64,000 nt of DNA from Lepraria neglecta (Eukaryota > Ascomycota > Lecanoromycetes > Lecanorales > Stereocaulaceae): the NCBI GenBank assembly GCA_033220425.1, contig CM065652.1, positions 1,426,001 through 1,490,000 of the forward strand, written 5' to 3'. Positions 9,413 through 20,399 of this stretch are shown piece after piece (positions within the stretch are counted from its first letter, which is position 1; each line of letters starts with the position of its first letter). The translations under genes were made by a program, and so were the position numbers. The notes below the pieces were generated by a model that did no database searches, was not told the DNA's origin, and saw only the letters and a program-made list of their open reading frames with translations.

Positions 9413-12400
9413 ATGGCCTACATTGAGACGCCGCGTACCGACGCTGGCAACGCAACATATATGAGCAATGCCCACAATCTTGAAAATTTCTCTGTCGAGC
9501 CCTCCCTCTTATCTCCTCTAAAGCGCAAGGATGATCTAGTCTCCCAGATGCGTAATGGACGCGGCGTGAGTCTCAAGACACCTCGGGCACGCGTGCCTTT
9601 CTCAGACCGACGGAACCTTCCTGGAGTCCCGGGGCGAGGGGAATTTACACCACTTCTACAAAGCGTGGCAAGAATGAATTTAGAACGCAATGGCAAGCTT
9701 AGTGGAGGACCCGAGACGCCCGCCTTTCTGAAAGCTAGCTACCAGGGTGGGAATACACCAGTTTTACCAGGAGCCGATGTGTCGGCGGTTTATGGGAGTG
9801 ACTTTGGTAGCTCGGTGCTCGTGGACGGAGAGGGGACGCCAATGCCGCAGGTTGCCAGCAGCAGTGCCCCATTAACACCATTGGCCGTCTTGCCCAGGAG
9901 AGATGCCACCGGAGTCTTGACGGACCAAGGAAATTTGATGACACTGAGAGAGCAGGAGAATGTATGCGCTTTTTTTTTCAGGAGCAAATCATGGGACAAT
10001 GCTAATCGTAGTTCCAGATCATCGACAAGATTGAAAAGGAGAATTTCGGTCTCAAGCTCAAGATCCACTTCCTCGAAGAGTCCTTACGGAAATCCGGCCC
10101 AGGCTTCAATGAGGCAGCCCTGAAAGAGAATACGGACCTCAAAGTTGACCGAGTCACTCTGCAGAAGGATCTTGCCCGCTGCAAGAAGACATTGAGTCGG
10201 GCCGAACGCGACCTAGAAGCATACCGTCGTCATGTTGAAGAACTACAAGACAAGGCGAAACGAAAATACGCTGATGAAAGCCTACGTCAAGAACTAGAGG
10301 ACTTGAAGAACGATGTTGCTACAAAGGAAGCTGAAATTGGAGACTTTCGGCGAAGGCTTGACTCTGCAGAAGGTAACAGCGACGAGCTGGAGAAACTGAA
10401 GGGCGACATAAAGGACCTCGAAGCCGATCTACGAGAAAAGGAACGCTTGATCGATCAACGAGATGATGAGATTGACAAATTGAAGGAGCAGGTCAAGAAA
10501 GACTCCGAGGAACTTGACGAGGTCTACGCCGAGCTTGAGGTCGGAAAAAAGCGCATTGAAGAGTTGGAAGATGGTCGGGAGGACTTTGAACGAAAAGAGA
10601 CGCAGCTGTCAGGGGCAAAGGAGGAGCTTCAACAAGCGCTGGAAGAGAAACGGAAGGCGGAAGAGGATTTGGACGAAGTAAGTAATATACTGATTCAAAG
10701 TGGTGACTTTGGGTTGCTACTAACAAGGCAAAAGCTTCGCGATGAGATATCCAATAAGTCTTTCACTACCAGAGGCCTGAGTCGGCAACTTGAAGATAAG
10801 GCCAACAAACTACAGGACAAACTTGCAAGCCTACGCGAGAAGCATGTAGAACTCGAGGAACGCTTCGACGACAAGTCAAGAGAAGCTACTAAACTACAAG
10901 AGAAACTTCAAGAAGCAGATCAGGATGCGGACGTCCGAATCCAGCGGTTGAAAGATGAGAATGAGTTATTTCGCAATGAGCAGGAAGCCACAGCCAGGAA
11001 ATGCGAGTCTTTAGTTACCCAAGCCCAGGAAGCTGTGAAAGAGCTACAGACCAAAGCGGAGGAGAAAGACTTACTCCATTCTCGACACGACGCACTTACA
11101 GCCGAATCTCAAACTCTGCAGAAGGACCTGTCCAAAGCTCAAGCCACAGTACAGGAGCTCGAAGAAAATCTGGGGGATGAACGACGACATGCCCAAGACA
11201 ATGATCGCCAGCTCTGTGCCGTAGCTAAGGAAGAGATCGATCGCCTGTCTGAGCAAATCGATAGTTTACACCGTGAGCTAGAAGACAAAGAGAGCCAGTA
11301 TGCCGCAGATCAAGACCACTGGGAGAGTCAAAAACCAGGTCTCCAATCGCAGAAAGAAAGGGTGGAAGAGCAGGCTGCCGGTCTTCAACGAACCATCAGC
11401 AAGTTGCAGGAGGTTGAAGGTACTTTGTCTGGCCGGGAGATGAAGCTTCAAGAAGCTCTCGAAAGCGAAAAGCAACGGCATAAGAGCGAAGAAGCCGTCA
11501 TTGAGCGCCAAGTGCAGGAACTGAACGCCGACATCGAAGAGAAACGGCAATCACTGGACGAGCTTCGATCAGAGCTCTCCCAAACTAAAGACGACCTTCG
11601 GGTCAGCCAGCGAGATCAAGCAGCTTTCGAGGAGAAGGTGCAAGCCTTAGAAGATGAAGTGGATGTCTTGCAGACCGGTCTCGATGAGGAAGCGGATAAA
11701 GCTAGAGATGAGGTCAACGCTATTGAGCAAGAGGCTGAGGTCTTGAGATCCGAGTTGGCTGCTGCAAAAGAACAGCTATCCCACGGTCAAGATGAGGAGG
11801 CAGCAGACGCTATGCAACAGGTTATCGACAATATGCACGCCAAGCTGGATTCATCCAACAAGAAGCTTCGGCAGGTCAAGGCCGAAAAGCAATCGCTACA
11901 GGACAAATTGGCCAAAATCAACCTCGACATGCATGCACTCCAAGTATCATCCGCAGAGACCGAGGCCGAACGCGAAGAGATCAAGAGCCAGCTTATGCAC
12001 ATGCAAACTCAAGTCGACGAAACCTACAGACTGGATCAGGAGAAGCTTGACCTACGAACCTCGAAATTGAAGGTTGAGAACGACGTTGGTCGACTTCGTG
12101 AGGAACGTAAAGGTTTACTAGAAAAGAATGCGGCCATCGAGCGTGAGCTTGAGGTGGAGATCGCGAGAGCAACGTCGGAAGAAGGCCGCTTGACTGATGA
12201 ACTGTCTGACTTACAGCGCAAGCTTGCTGCGGCTTCTGGGAATCGAGACCGTGAACTGAATACCGCACGGCAGAAACTGCAACGACTGGAAGCCCGTGTC
12301 GAGGAGCTCCGGGATCTGCCATACCAGGACAACAACAACGAGGCCGCCGCGGAGCTTAGCATGATCCAGAAGGACCTTTCTGCGGCTCGAAAGAAGGAAG

Positions 12401-13718
12401 CAGATTATCTCCAGCGTGAAGTGCTCCAGAAGGAGATCGTTCGAGACTTAAAGCAGAAAGTTACACACCTGGAACGCAAATCTCATGACCTTGAAGTCGC
12501 TCGATCGACAGTGGACTCGCCAAAATCCTCTGTTGGCGATTCTGCACGCAAGAACGAGCTTATTGAAATTCAACGACAGCTCGCAGATGCTCATCAGCAA
12601 CTTCGGGATGCCAGGGGTAAATCGAAGGACGATCTCAGGGCTCTTCAACGCAGGCTTGCCGAGTCTGAGCGACAAGTACAATCAAACCTCGATACCTATG
12701 AGCGACAACGCGAGCAACTCGAGGCCGAGGTCTCTGCTGCACGCCACGAGCAAGAAACCCTTATCAACAGGAACAACATTGCTAATCAAACTATCACCCG
12801 CCTGCGTACCCGCGTCTCTTCCCTTGAGAGAGACATCCATGCCCATCGCCAAGCCACGACTGCCGACAACACGATCATCGAAGAGCGCAAAGACTTGCAT
12901 GAGATGCTCAAAGACGCCAAGTTGACAGCAGAAGACCTCCAGGTCCAGATCACCGCTCGTGAATCCCAGCTAGCTACATCCTCTAGCCGCGAGAAAGAAC
13001 TTCGAGCCTCGCTCAAACGAATCCGTGAAGAGCGTACGCTTCAAATGCAGAGAGCGGCCGCTCTATCCACTGAGCTTGACCACCTTCAAACTCGCTACGA
13101 GCGTTCCGTTGACAATCTGGCCAGACAACAGCGCAAGTGGGAGGAGGAACGAAAGGCAATGACATCGCGTGTCCGATTCCCGAACATGTCTGTCAGCAGC
13201 CTTCACGCAGACAACGACAACCAATCGTTGGTGGAACAGCACGCAGCTGAAATCAGGGGCTTAGCCAAGCAGATCATGTGGCTACGTGCGAAGTTTGAGC
13301 GAGAGCAGGGCTTCAGGGCAGGTTTGGTCCGAGAGAAGAGATATATGAAGTTGGAGATCGCGCAATTTGAGGCTTGGTATGTGCTTGTTGTTGTCCTTCA
13401 AACCAAGACTATGCTAACATTACGGCTACTAGTAATAAAATCAACCTTGACCAACTCGCAGCAATAGGCTGCAAGTTGAGGCTCACTGACGAGGAGCAAC
13501 TACGGCTTCGCCTTGGCGATGGTGCAAGGGCCAATGCGTTCAAGAACAGACGGAAGTTGCCGTCGATCAAGGTAGTCGCTCTAACAATCATGGCAACCAA
13601 TAGGATGAAGAAGAAGAGCGAGCAGTGGGCGGTGCACCTAGAGAGTAAGAAGGCGCTGGTGGCCGAGCTGGAAAAGACATTGGCGAGAAGAGACGGGAAG
13701 AAGAAGGGAGGACGTTAG
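9413..13718 (+). CDS. PCP1: Pcp1/Spc110-type pericentrin, spindle-pole-body gamma-tubulin anchor
   Basis: Exons 9413-9961, 10018-10677, 10735-13376 and 13433-13718 give 1378 residues. A low-complexity, proline-containing N-terminus is followed by the CM1 (centrosomin N-terminal) motif at ~180-245 (REQENIIDKIEKENFGLKLK, then HFLEESL). Next come ~1000 residues of charged heptad coiled coil. A PACT-type segment at ~1250-1300 (W-L-R-A-K-F-E-R-E, R-A-G-L-V-R-E-K-R-Y) targets spindle poles. CM1 binds the gamma-tubulin complex. The 57-nt intron at 10678-10734 has a GTAAGT donor, a CTAAC branch site and an unusual AAG acceptor. It is in frame, so it is easily missed, but its removal restores the coiled coil (EEDLDE-LRDEIS). 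The final Arg and stop codon lie inside dispersed repeat A. Confidence 0.9.
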
Positions 13719-14624
13719 CATAAATAACCTCTCAGCCCTACTCAGCCTTACTGCCTAGTACGCATAACAAGTCGTCTTTAATATGCTAAAGGGGGAAGGT
13801 TTGACAAGGGGAGCTTCAGCTTATTTAGAGGTGCTTGCAGGGCTACATTCATTGCTGGACCGAACGAGGGGCTCTAAATTCGGCGGTCAAGCACCTATTC
13901 ATAGATTCTAGCTGCTAAAAGATGACATTGCAAACGGCTGGAACTTAAAATATGTAGAAAGTATAAGGAGGACATGACAAACGCACAGGAGTTTCAGGCG
14001 GGTCATAGCTGGATATATCCGCCTGCCGCACTTGCCTGGCAGATAGTCAAGAGGCTTGTCGTATCCCGTTGACCGGCAGAAAGTCGCACCCCCTGCCACT
14101 AAACCCGATTAAGCATTAGCAAGTACATAAACACCGACTTCCGGCACTAGTCCTCGATTTTTGGCGCTAAATCTAGAGATAAACATTGGTTGCAACATGC
14201 ATAGGTACATCAATTTTACAGCGGGTCCCACCAAATTTCATATATATAGCCATTGTCATCTTAATTTGTCTTCGCCGGATCATCTAGCTGAATGAATGAG
14301 GTCTGCACCGGGGGCAAAGCCTCCAAATCAGACGCTTTTCGCCCTGAAAGTCGATATCTGAGTGCCAATTGGCTCATACTCCTTCCTCATCGCTATTCAG
14401 CATATGTAGCCACTCGTCCGAGGGACCCTCTATCTCAAACTCGTCGACGCGCATTGTTTGAATAAGTGGGAGTGGATATTTAGTAAATTAATTGACTATG
14501 TAGGCGCAATTGCATGCAGAAAACTCCTTAGCAGCATGTACAGCCTTATAGGGCTTAGTGCCCGAAGGGGTGCGACTTTCTGCCGGTCAACGGGATAGCA
14601 TCATTATATCTGCGAAATCAAAAT
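13711..14624. repeat. dispersed repeat, copy A (interrupted by an inverted-repeat element)
   Basis: Segments 13711-14064 and 14595-14624 match copy B at 15486-16129, from GACGTTAGCATAAATAACC to TCTGCGAAATCAAAAT, with scattered substitutions and small indels. Without its insertion the copy is ~385 bp. No open frame, TG..CA ends or obvious target duplication is seen, so the class is unknown. Confidence 0.85.
14065..14594. mobile_element. 530-bp non-autonomous DNA transposon with perfect 28-bp terminal inverted repeats
   Basis: The left end (CCCGTTGACCGGCAGAAAGT, then CGCACCCC) is the exact reverse complement of the right end for 28 bp. Weaker matching (CACTAARCCC) continues to ~50 bp. The flanks are AT on both sides. 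Repeat copy B has the same site without the insert (GTCGTATAGCATC), so the insertion and its 2-bp duplication are directly visible. Size and lack of a transposase are MITE-like. A 26-codon frame at 14454-14374 on the minus strand (ending WLHMLNSDEEGV) may be the tail of a lost transposase. The 2-bp duplication points to the Tc1/mariner/pogo superfamily, which is an inference. Confidence 0.85.
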
Positions 14625-14863
14625 AGAACGCCCAAGCGATACAGCTCCGAATGTGGTTGGGCTTGTACTTCACGACCTGCAGGGTTTATTTCTGGGGTGG
14701 ATCCGTGCTGGCGAAGCCACAAATATACGTGCTTCTGGGATCCTTTGGTGGAGTCGCTTAATTTTAGTAAGGGGTGCCAAACTTTTTTTCCCCCGCGAGC
14801 CAACATCGACCCAACATCATACACACTACAGTATTACTCTTGGATTCGAGCTCTCTTCTCAAC
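14625..14863. other. 5' flank of coiled-coil copy 2
   Basis: This is unique sequence between repeat A and the copy 2 start. It lacks the 13-bp minisatellite of copy 1; only short CAACATCGACCCAACATCAT-like remnants occur near 14800-14820. Confidence 0.45.
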
Positions 14864-15467
14864 ATGGACGCTCAACCTAATGCCGGGAGACTTGCTGAAG
14901 CCTTTGCTGCAGCCTCTAATGAGATCGCTCTTGTTCCCAATTTGCCCACTTTCAATAATGGGCAGAATATTCTGGCAGCAATCCAGGCCATGAACACAAA
15001 CATCAACAACCTGACGGCCAATGTCACCGCTCTGACGGCCAATGTCACCACTATGAGGACCGATCTCGACACTCTGACGGCCAATGTGAATCTCAGGTTT
15101 GATAACCTTGAGCTTCGTATGAGAGCAGAGCAGCTTCTCCCCATTTTCAAACTTCATTATAATGACATTCTACAGTTCTCTAAATAATACGGCTAGAGTG
15201 TACAACTCTCACATCTCCAGTCGGGATACACCGCTTCGCGTACTGCATGATCAACGCAATAGACCGGTAGCAGGATTTCCACCAGATCCAGCCAGTTTGA
15301 GGCGGCTTTCAGGTCAGACAAAGTCTTATATTGAAGAGCTTTTTCCTCAAACTAATACTATGACAGGCAATGCACTAACGACGCTGCTTAACGCACTTCA
15401 ATTGCCAACTAATGGAACTGTTGAGGCCAAAAAAAGAAGGTTCCGAGAATGTGTTGGGCTCGTGTGA
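14864..15467 (+). pseudogene. small coiled-coil protein, copy 2, frame broken
   Basis: From the ATG at 14864 the product (MDAQPNAGRLAEAFAAASNE) closely matches copy 1 through N-L-E-L-R-M. A net 5-bp difference then changes frame (copy 1 GAGTCAGCTTACTTCTCC versus GAGCAGCTTCTCC here), so translation stops at 15187. The C-terminal half continues in another frame to 15467 (N-N-T-A-R-V-Y-N-S-H, GFPPDPASLRRL). The same change removes the GT of copy 1's possible 51-nt intron. Two of the coiled-coil units present in copy 1 are also missing. A truncated 107-residue coiled-coil product could still be made. The gene sits between repeat copies A and B. Confidence 0.75.
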
Positions 15468-15485
15468 AAGGTGGGGACTGTGGAT

Positions 15486-16129
15486 ATACAGGAGACGTTA
15501 GCATAAATAACCTCTCAGCCCTACTCAGCCCTACTGCGTAGTACGCATAGATAGCAATCATCTCCCATAGAGAATCAATCAAGTCGTCTTCAATATGCTA
15601 AAGGGGGAAGGTTTGGCAGGAAGGTTTGGCAGGGGGAAGGTTTGGCAGAGGGAAGGTTTGGCAGAGGGAAGGTTTAGCAGGGGGAAGGTTTGGCAGAGGG
15701 AAGGTTTGGCAGAGGGAAGGTTTAGCAGGGGGAAGGTTTGGCAGAGGGAAGGTTTGGCAGAGGGAAGGTTTGGCAGAGGGAAGGTTTGGCAAGGGGAAGG
15801 TTTGGCAGGGGAAGGTTTGACAAGGGGAGCTTCAGCTTATTTAGAGGTGCTTGGAGGGCTACATTCATTGCTGGAACGAGGGGCTCTAAATTCGGCGGTC
15901 AAGCACCTATTCATAGATTCTAGCTGCTAAAAGATAACATTGCAAACGGCTGGAACTTAAACATGTAGAAAGTATGAGGAGGACATGACAAACGCACAGG
16001 AGTTTCAGGCGGGTCATAGCTGGATAAATCCGCCTGCCGCACTTGCCTGGCAGAAAGTCTGAACGTATGAATTGAAGTCTTTAGTCAAGAGGCTGTCGTA
16101 TAGCATCATTATATCTGCGAAATCAAAAT
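15486..16129. repeat. dispersed repeat, copy B (uninterrupted, with expanded minisatellite)
   Basis: Same order as copy A but without the transposon. It carries an extra ~30 bp near 15545-15580 and an expanded array at 15600-15828 where copy A has a single unit. It follows copy 2's 3' flank directly. Confidence 0.85.
15600..15828. repeat. 16-bp minisatellite (GGAAGGTTTGGCAGAG), about 14 units
   Basis: The units differ mainly by TTTGGCAGAG versus TTTAGCAGGG, and higher-order groups of three units recur. All three forward frames are open across it, producing meaningless repetitive frames. Confidence 0.95.
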
Positions 16130-16273
16130 GTGGATCTCGTTTGGCTTCTTGTTGAGAAGCGCAAGCGACCCTGGAGAGCCGTCGGCCGTCCACGTAGCCA
16201 TCGAAGCAGCGTTCGGAGGCATCCTTCGCCCTGAATATAAATGGGTAAGTCAGCAAATTCACAGTCCCGTACC

Positions 16274-17963
16274 TTATAGTTCTTCGGCCGCCTTTACCGT
16301 TCTCGGAATCTCCTCTCCAGTCACCTCCTCCCATTGCGATTCCTCTTCACCCGCCCACCCATCAACAATCAACCTCGCAACATTCATGCCCATCAGCGAG
16401 CTCGTCTCCATAGTCGAGATGAAACTCTCAATCCCACTCGTATACCACACCTTCCCCTCCTTATCAAGCTGTATATCCTCAAATGTGACTCTTGGTGGCA
16501 GGTAAGGATAGCTCTGCCATACCTTTTCATATTTCCAAGTAATACGATCCTCGTCCGGAGATGGCAGAAGAATTCCTTCCAAAAACTCAATCTTCAATGG
16601 CTCCGGGCTGAAGATCTTGTAGAGGTATTCCTTCTCGCCTGTCTTGGGATTAGTGAGCGTGCGGAGGGTGCTGATGCTGAAGAAGCCCGGATGAACGGGC
16701 TGTGAGTCGCTAATTGTTGTGAGGATGGTGGTAGGTACCTTTTCATTTGAGTTGAGGCCGAACAATTGAGGATTGAGGGCGCAAGCGGAGGTGAAGAGTG
16801 TGACGTGTAAGTTAACGTATGGAATCTCTGGCGGGGGATTGAGAGGAGCCGGGTCCAGAGTGAGGTCTGCGTATTGGAGTGGCGCAGCGAGAATCACCGT
16901 GTCGTAGGATGAGGGCTGGATCGCCGAGTTGCTTGATAGAGCGTCGACAGCGTATGTGCCGTTGGATTGGCGTGTGATAGAGGTCACGCTAGTATTGAGG
17001 AAGACGCGAGCGCAAGAAGCTTTGAGCATGCCGTCGAAGATCTGCCAATTGCCTCCTTGTACCTGCATCGCCCCATCGGTCGCCATGCAAACCAGGCTTT
17101 CCAGCCCATGAATCTTATTTAGATTCTGAGCATAATTGACCCGCGTGCTTGCTTGTATGATATCCGTAGAGAACGGAGACTGGATGCCATTTTTCAGCAG
17201 AAATTCCTCCCCGGTTGCGGCCGTGGCCTCTGTCAAGCCTAGGTCGTATGCCGTCTGCGATAGGTCCCGGAATGGAAAGTATGGTTCTTCGTACATCTTG
17301 AAGAACTTCCCAGTCGTCTGCTTCATCAAATTCTGCGTCCGTATAGGAGCCAGCCCGTACTTCCACAGTATCTTCGCCGTAGTCCACCAGCTGCTCTCAC
17401 TCGATATGAACTTCCAGTATAGTCCATCATAGACGCCCAATGTCCCTGGCAGCTCTTTCGACTGACGACTCGTGGTGATGAGGCTAAATTCCCTAGCAGC
17501 GGAGACGAGGTTCTTGTTCACTTCCACGAAGATGCTAGCTCCCAGCTCAACAGGCTCTGCAGGGTCGTCGTAGACGTTGACGGTAGTAGACCTTCCTCCC
17601 ACATAGCTAGAACGCTCGAACACTGTGATGTTGACCTTGTCGCATGGGTTCTTGAATTTGTTGAGGTAGTAGGCAGCTGAAGCACCCGCTGAACCAGCAC
17701 CTGATTGACTGTTGGCTGTGTAGTGTAGAATGAGCGAATGCAGGTAGCTCACCAATTATGGCCACGCTCTTGACAGGTCCATCGGGGCCACAATCGATGA
17801 TGGGCTGCTGTTGGGCATAGGCATGGGCGTAGGCACCGGTCTTTGTCGGGTATAGCAGCCAGATGAGAATGCACACGGAGACAGCAATGCCGACTGCATT
17901 GTGTTCCCAGAGGTTCTGATACCATGGAATCTGTCTCGCAGGAGAGTTGCGTCGAGGGGCCAT
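16274..17963 (-). CDS. prenylcysteine oxidase/lyase-like FAD enzyme
   Basis: Two exons (17963-17753, 17700-16274) encode 545 residues. A cytosolic N-terminus is followed by a hydrophobic anchor (~residues 22-40, VGIAVSVCILIWLLYP). The FAD-binding Rossmann motif is rebuilt across the intron as A-I-I-G-A-G-S-A-G-A-S, then V-F-E-R-S-S-Y-V-G-G-R-S. The C-terminal portion (ESFISTMETSSLMGMNVARL) is typical of the PCYOX1 family. It would cleave the thioether of prenylated cysteine released during turnover of farnesylated or geranylgeranylated proteins, giving free cysteine and a prenyl aldehyde. The anchor suggests a vacuolar or endomembrane location. The call is at family level; the substrate is inferred. 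Confidence 0.85.
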
Positions 17964-18464
17964 TGCTCTAGTACCGTGGAGTGAGACTGGGGCTAGCGCT
18001 CAGTAGTAGTGATGCTTTGCTGTCGGGAATATTGTCGCCTCAAAGGCACGTTTCCAGTTTATGAAGGATGACCACTAGCAATTTTTCCGCATGGTGGTTG
18101 CTTGAGGCTGAATTTGTTGAGCTCCATGAAAGGCCAAGGAAGCCTGCCATCGTGATAGCTTCTTCAATAATGCAGGACTAGCGTTGTTGATTTTATCCGA
18201 ACACATGATTGTAATCACTCAATTCACGATCAAGTCATTCCGATGATTTATTCTGCCATTTACAATTCTATGTATGAAGGTTATATGTGGAAGCTCTGGA
18301 TTAGGTTGAACAGAATTATTGCGGCTCATATATCGTTAATAGAGATCATATATTGTCATGACAAGTAGCCACTCGGACGATTTTTATACATGTCCCAAAA
18401 TACCCCCTCCCATATTTATCCACTCAACCCCGTCCCAGGAAAGCCGCCATGACGCCGTCGCTAA
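17964..18464. other. intergenic, no gene seen
   Basis: This AT-rich stretch holds the promoter of the prenylcysteine oxidase gene and the 3' flank of the lectin gene. No further feature is supported. Confidence 0.45.
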
Positions 18465-20399
18465 TTACGAAGGCTGCGAATTAATATCCCCCAAAGGTAT
18501 CTGCAGCGATCCCGTAGATGGCCAAGTTGCATTGGAAAATGGCCGGCTAATCTCCAACAGCTCGCCATACCCGCTCAACGCAGTTGTTGGGTCGCCAGTG
18601 ATTCTGTCGGCCCAGAAAACATAGATTTGCGGCTGCAGACCTGGTACTGCGGTATTGGACACAGCCAGGGGTTGGTACACGGATTCGTAGCCATTGACCG
18701 TCAGCTGTGGACTGGAGACAAATGGCATGCTGAGATTGTAGGCTTCCTGTTTGTTAATAGAACCAGGCGTGCCAGTAATGATCAACTCATAGATTCCAGG
18801 TGCAGCGGTCTGGTTCGAGAATGCATAATGATAAAGGTGAATGGTGCCGTTGATGGAGATTGCGGCGATGTCGGCGTTGTTGTGGCCCAGAAAGTTGTTG
18901 AGGCTAAGGCCTAGATTTATGTATCAGTCTACTTTAATTTCAGGCATTAGAGGAGGCTCATACCATCGGTGTACTGTCCGTTCGGGTCCATGATGGGAAG
19001 ATAAAGCTCTTGCAACGTATTGCCTCCAGAAGAAAAGAACAGCCTTAGGATATTGGTGCTGTCATCAATCGTGGCCGTCACATGCGAATTTGGCCAAACG
19101 TTGTTCAATTTTGCACCCTCGGACCAAGAGTCATTTTGCTGGTTCCAGATCATCTCTTGCACAAAAGTAGTGCCGTTCGACTGCCACTGAGAATGATAGA
19201 AAAGCCGAACACCAGGCCCGTTGTAGAAATTCTTAGAATAGACCGCTGCTATCCGGTAGCCATCCCATTCATTGTCGGGATCCTCGCTTCCTGCGGGCAA
19301 AGAAATATTTCCTGCCATAGGAAGATTCAGAGAGTTCAAAGTCGCGGGTTCCCAATAATCTGTATTGTTATAGATCTTCCGTTTTTCTTGTAGCAATCCA
19401 TTCATTCCTACGTAGAAAATGCTCCCCTATACGCCGAGTTAAGGCATGAAAGCATGCGAAAGATGATATCTCTCTTACCTGTTGACTTGTGTCATTGAAG
19501 TATGTCACTGTGGCGAGTCCGGTGTTATTGATTGCATCCGTAAAGATAGGACTACATCTGGATTAGTAATGCTGAAGACTGCGAACCTGAAGCGACCTAC
19601 AGAGCGCTTTGCCAGGGGTCTAAGTGGTAGGTAACAGCCTCCTTGATGTTTCCAAGTGCTGATTGAAAGTAAAATCGGAAGGCTTGGCGCGCTTCAAAGC
19701 TTTCAGGTGGGCCTTCATCGTAAGTGACTACAGCCAATGGCGATCCTATCATAACATCTGCAGACCTAGGTACCAACCCTGTCAGCGAAAGGTAATATTG
19801 AACTGTCGGAAGGAATACTTACTGCACCGGTACAAAGGTATTGGCGTTCGTATTGTTGCCTGCCGCAGGTGCTGGAGGAGGAGAACTCTTTCCATGTTTT
19901 TGCAGTCCACCAACGACTCCACCAACAACGGCTGCCGCGATTATGATTGCCAGTATCAGACCAAACAGCTCCCAGAAGTGCCGCCGCCGCAGACCGCACA
20001 TCCGTCGGTCTTCAGCTGCAGGTGCAGAAGTAGCTGATGTGGGCGAATTGAGCATATTTTCATTGTTCCTCAGTCCTACTAGAGTGATTGGGCTTGGACC
20101 TGGTCCTGACATGACTGCAGAGTCTGGAGATGCGGGATCGTATTGGTTTATCGTTGTTGCATGACCACGCTTTTCATCTATGTAGGTACCGTCATGGTTG
20201 TAGCCCTCCTCTAGGAAACCTTGTGGTCTTGATCCGTCCAGCTGTTTGTCCAAATTCTCTCTGGCTCGAGTGTCAAGCTGAAGACCCTCGTAGTCACAAT
20301 TGTCAACCGGTGACTAGGTACATTGTCAGTCCTGATAGCCGAAAGCGGAATTGAGAGGTAAATTGCCTTCTCTAATTCAAACGATGAATAGCGAGGCAT
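18465..20399 (-). CDS. type II membrane protein with extracellular fucose-lectin-like domain
   Basis: Proposed exons 20399-20367, 20313-19823, 19765-19601, 19551-19479, 19426-18964 and 18910-18465 give 556 residues. A cytosolic N-terminus (MPRYSSFELEK) precedes one transmembrane helix near residue 120 (FGLILAIIIAAAVVGGVVGG), a Pro/Asn spacer, and ~380 residues of tandem beta-blade-like segments (G-S-I-F-Y-V-G, R-L-F-Y-H-S-Q-W, L-R-L-F-F-S-S-G) resembling fungal fucose-specific lectins (AAL/AFL type). Such lectins bind fucosylated glycans. Here the domain would face the wall or outside. The first intron (20366-20314, 53 nt, CTGAC branch site, TAG acceptor) only keeps frame with a GC donor (AAG|GCAATT). 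The start and this intron are therefore less certain than the rest. Confidence 0.75.

Noticed and set aside
15595-15930. Repetitive 111-codon plus-strand frame
   Set aside because: All frames are open because the 16-bp minisatellite has no stops; not a gene.
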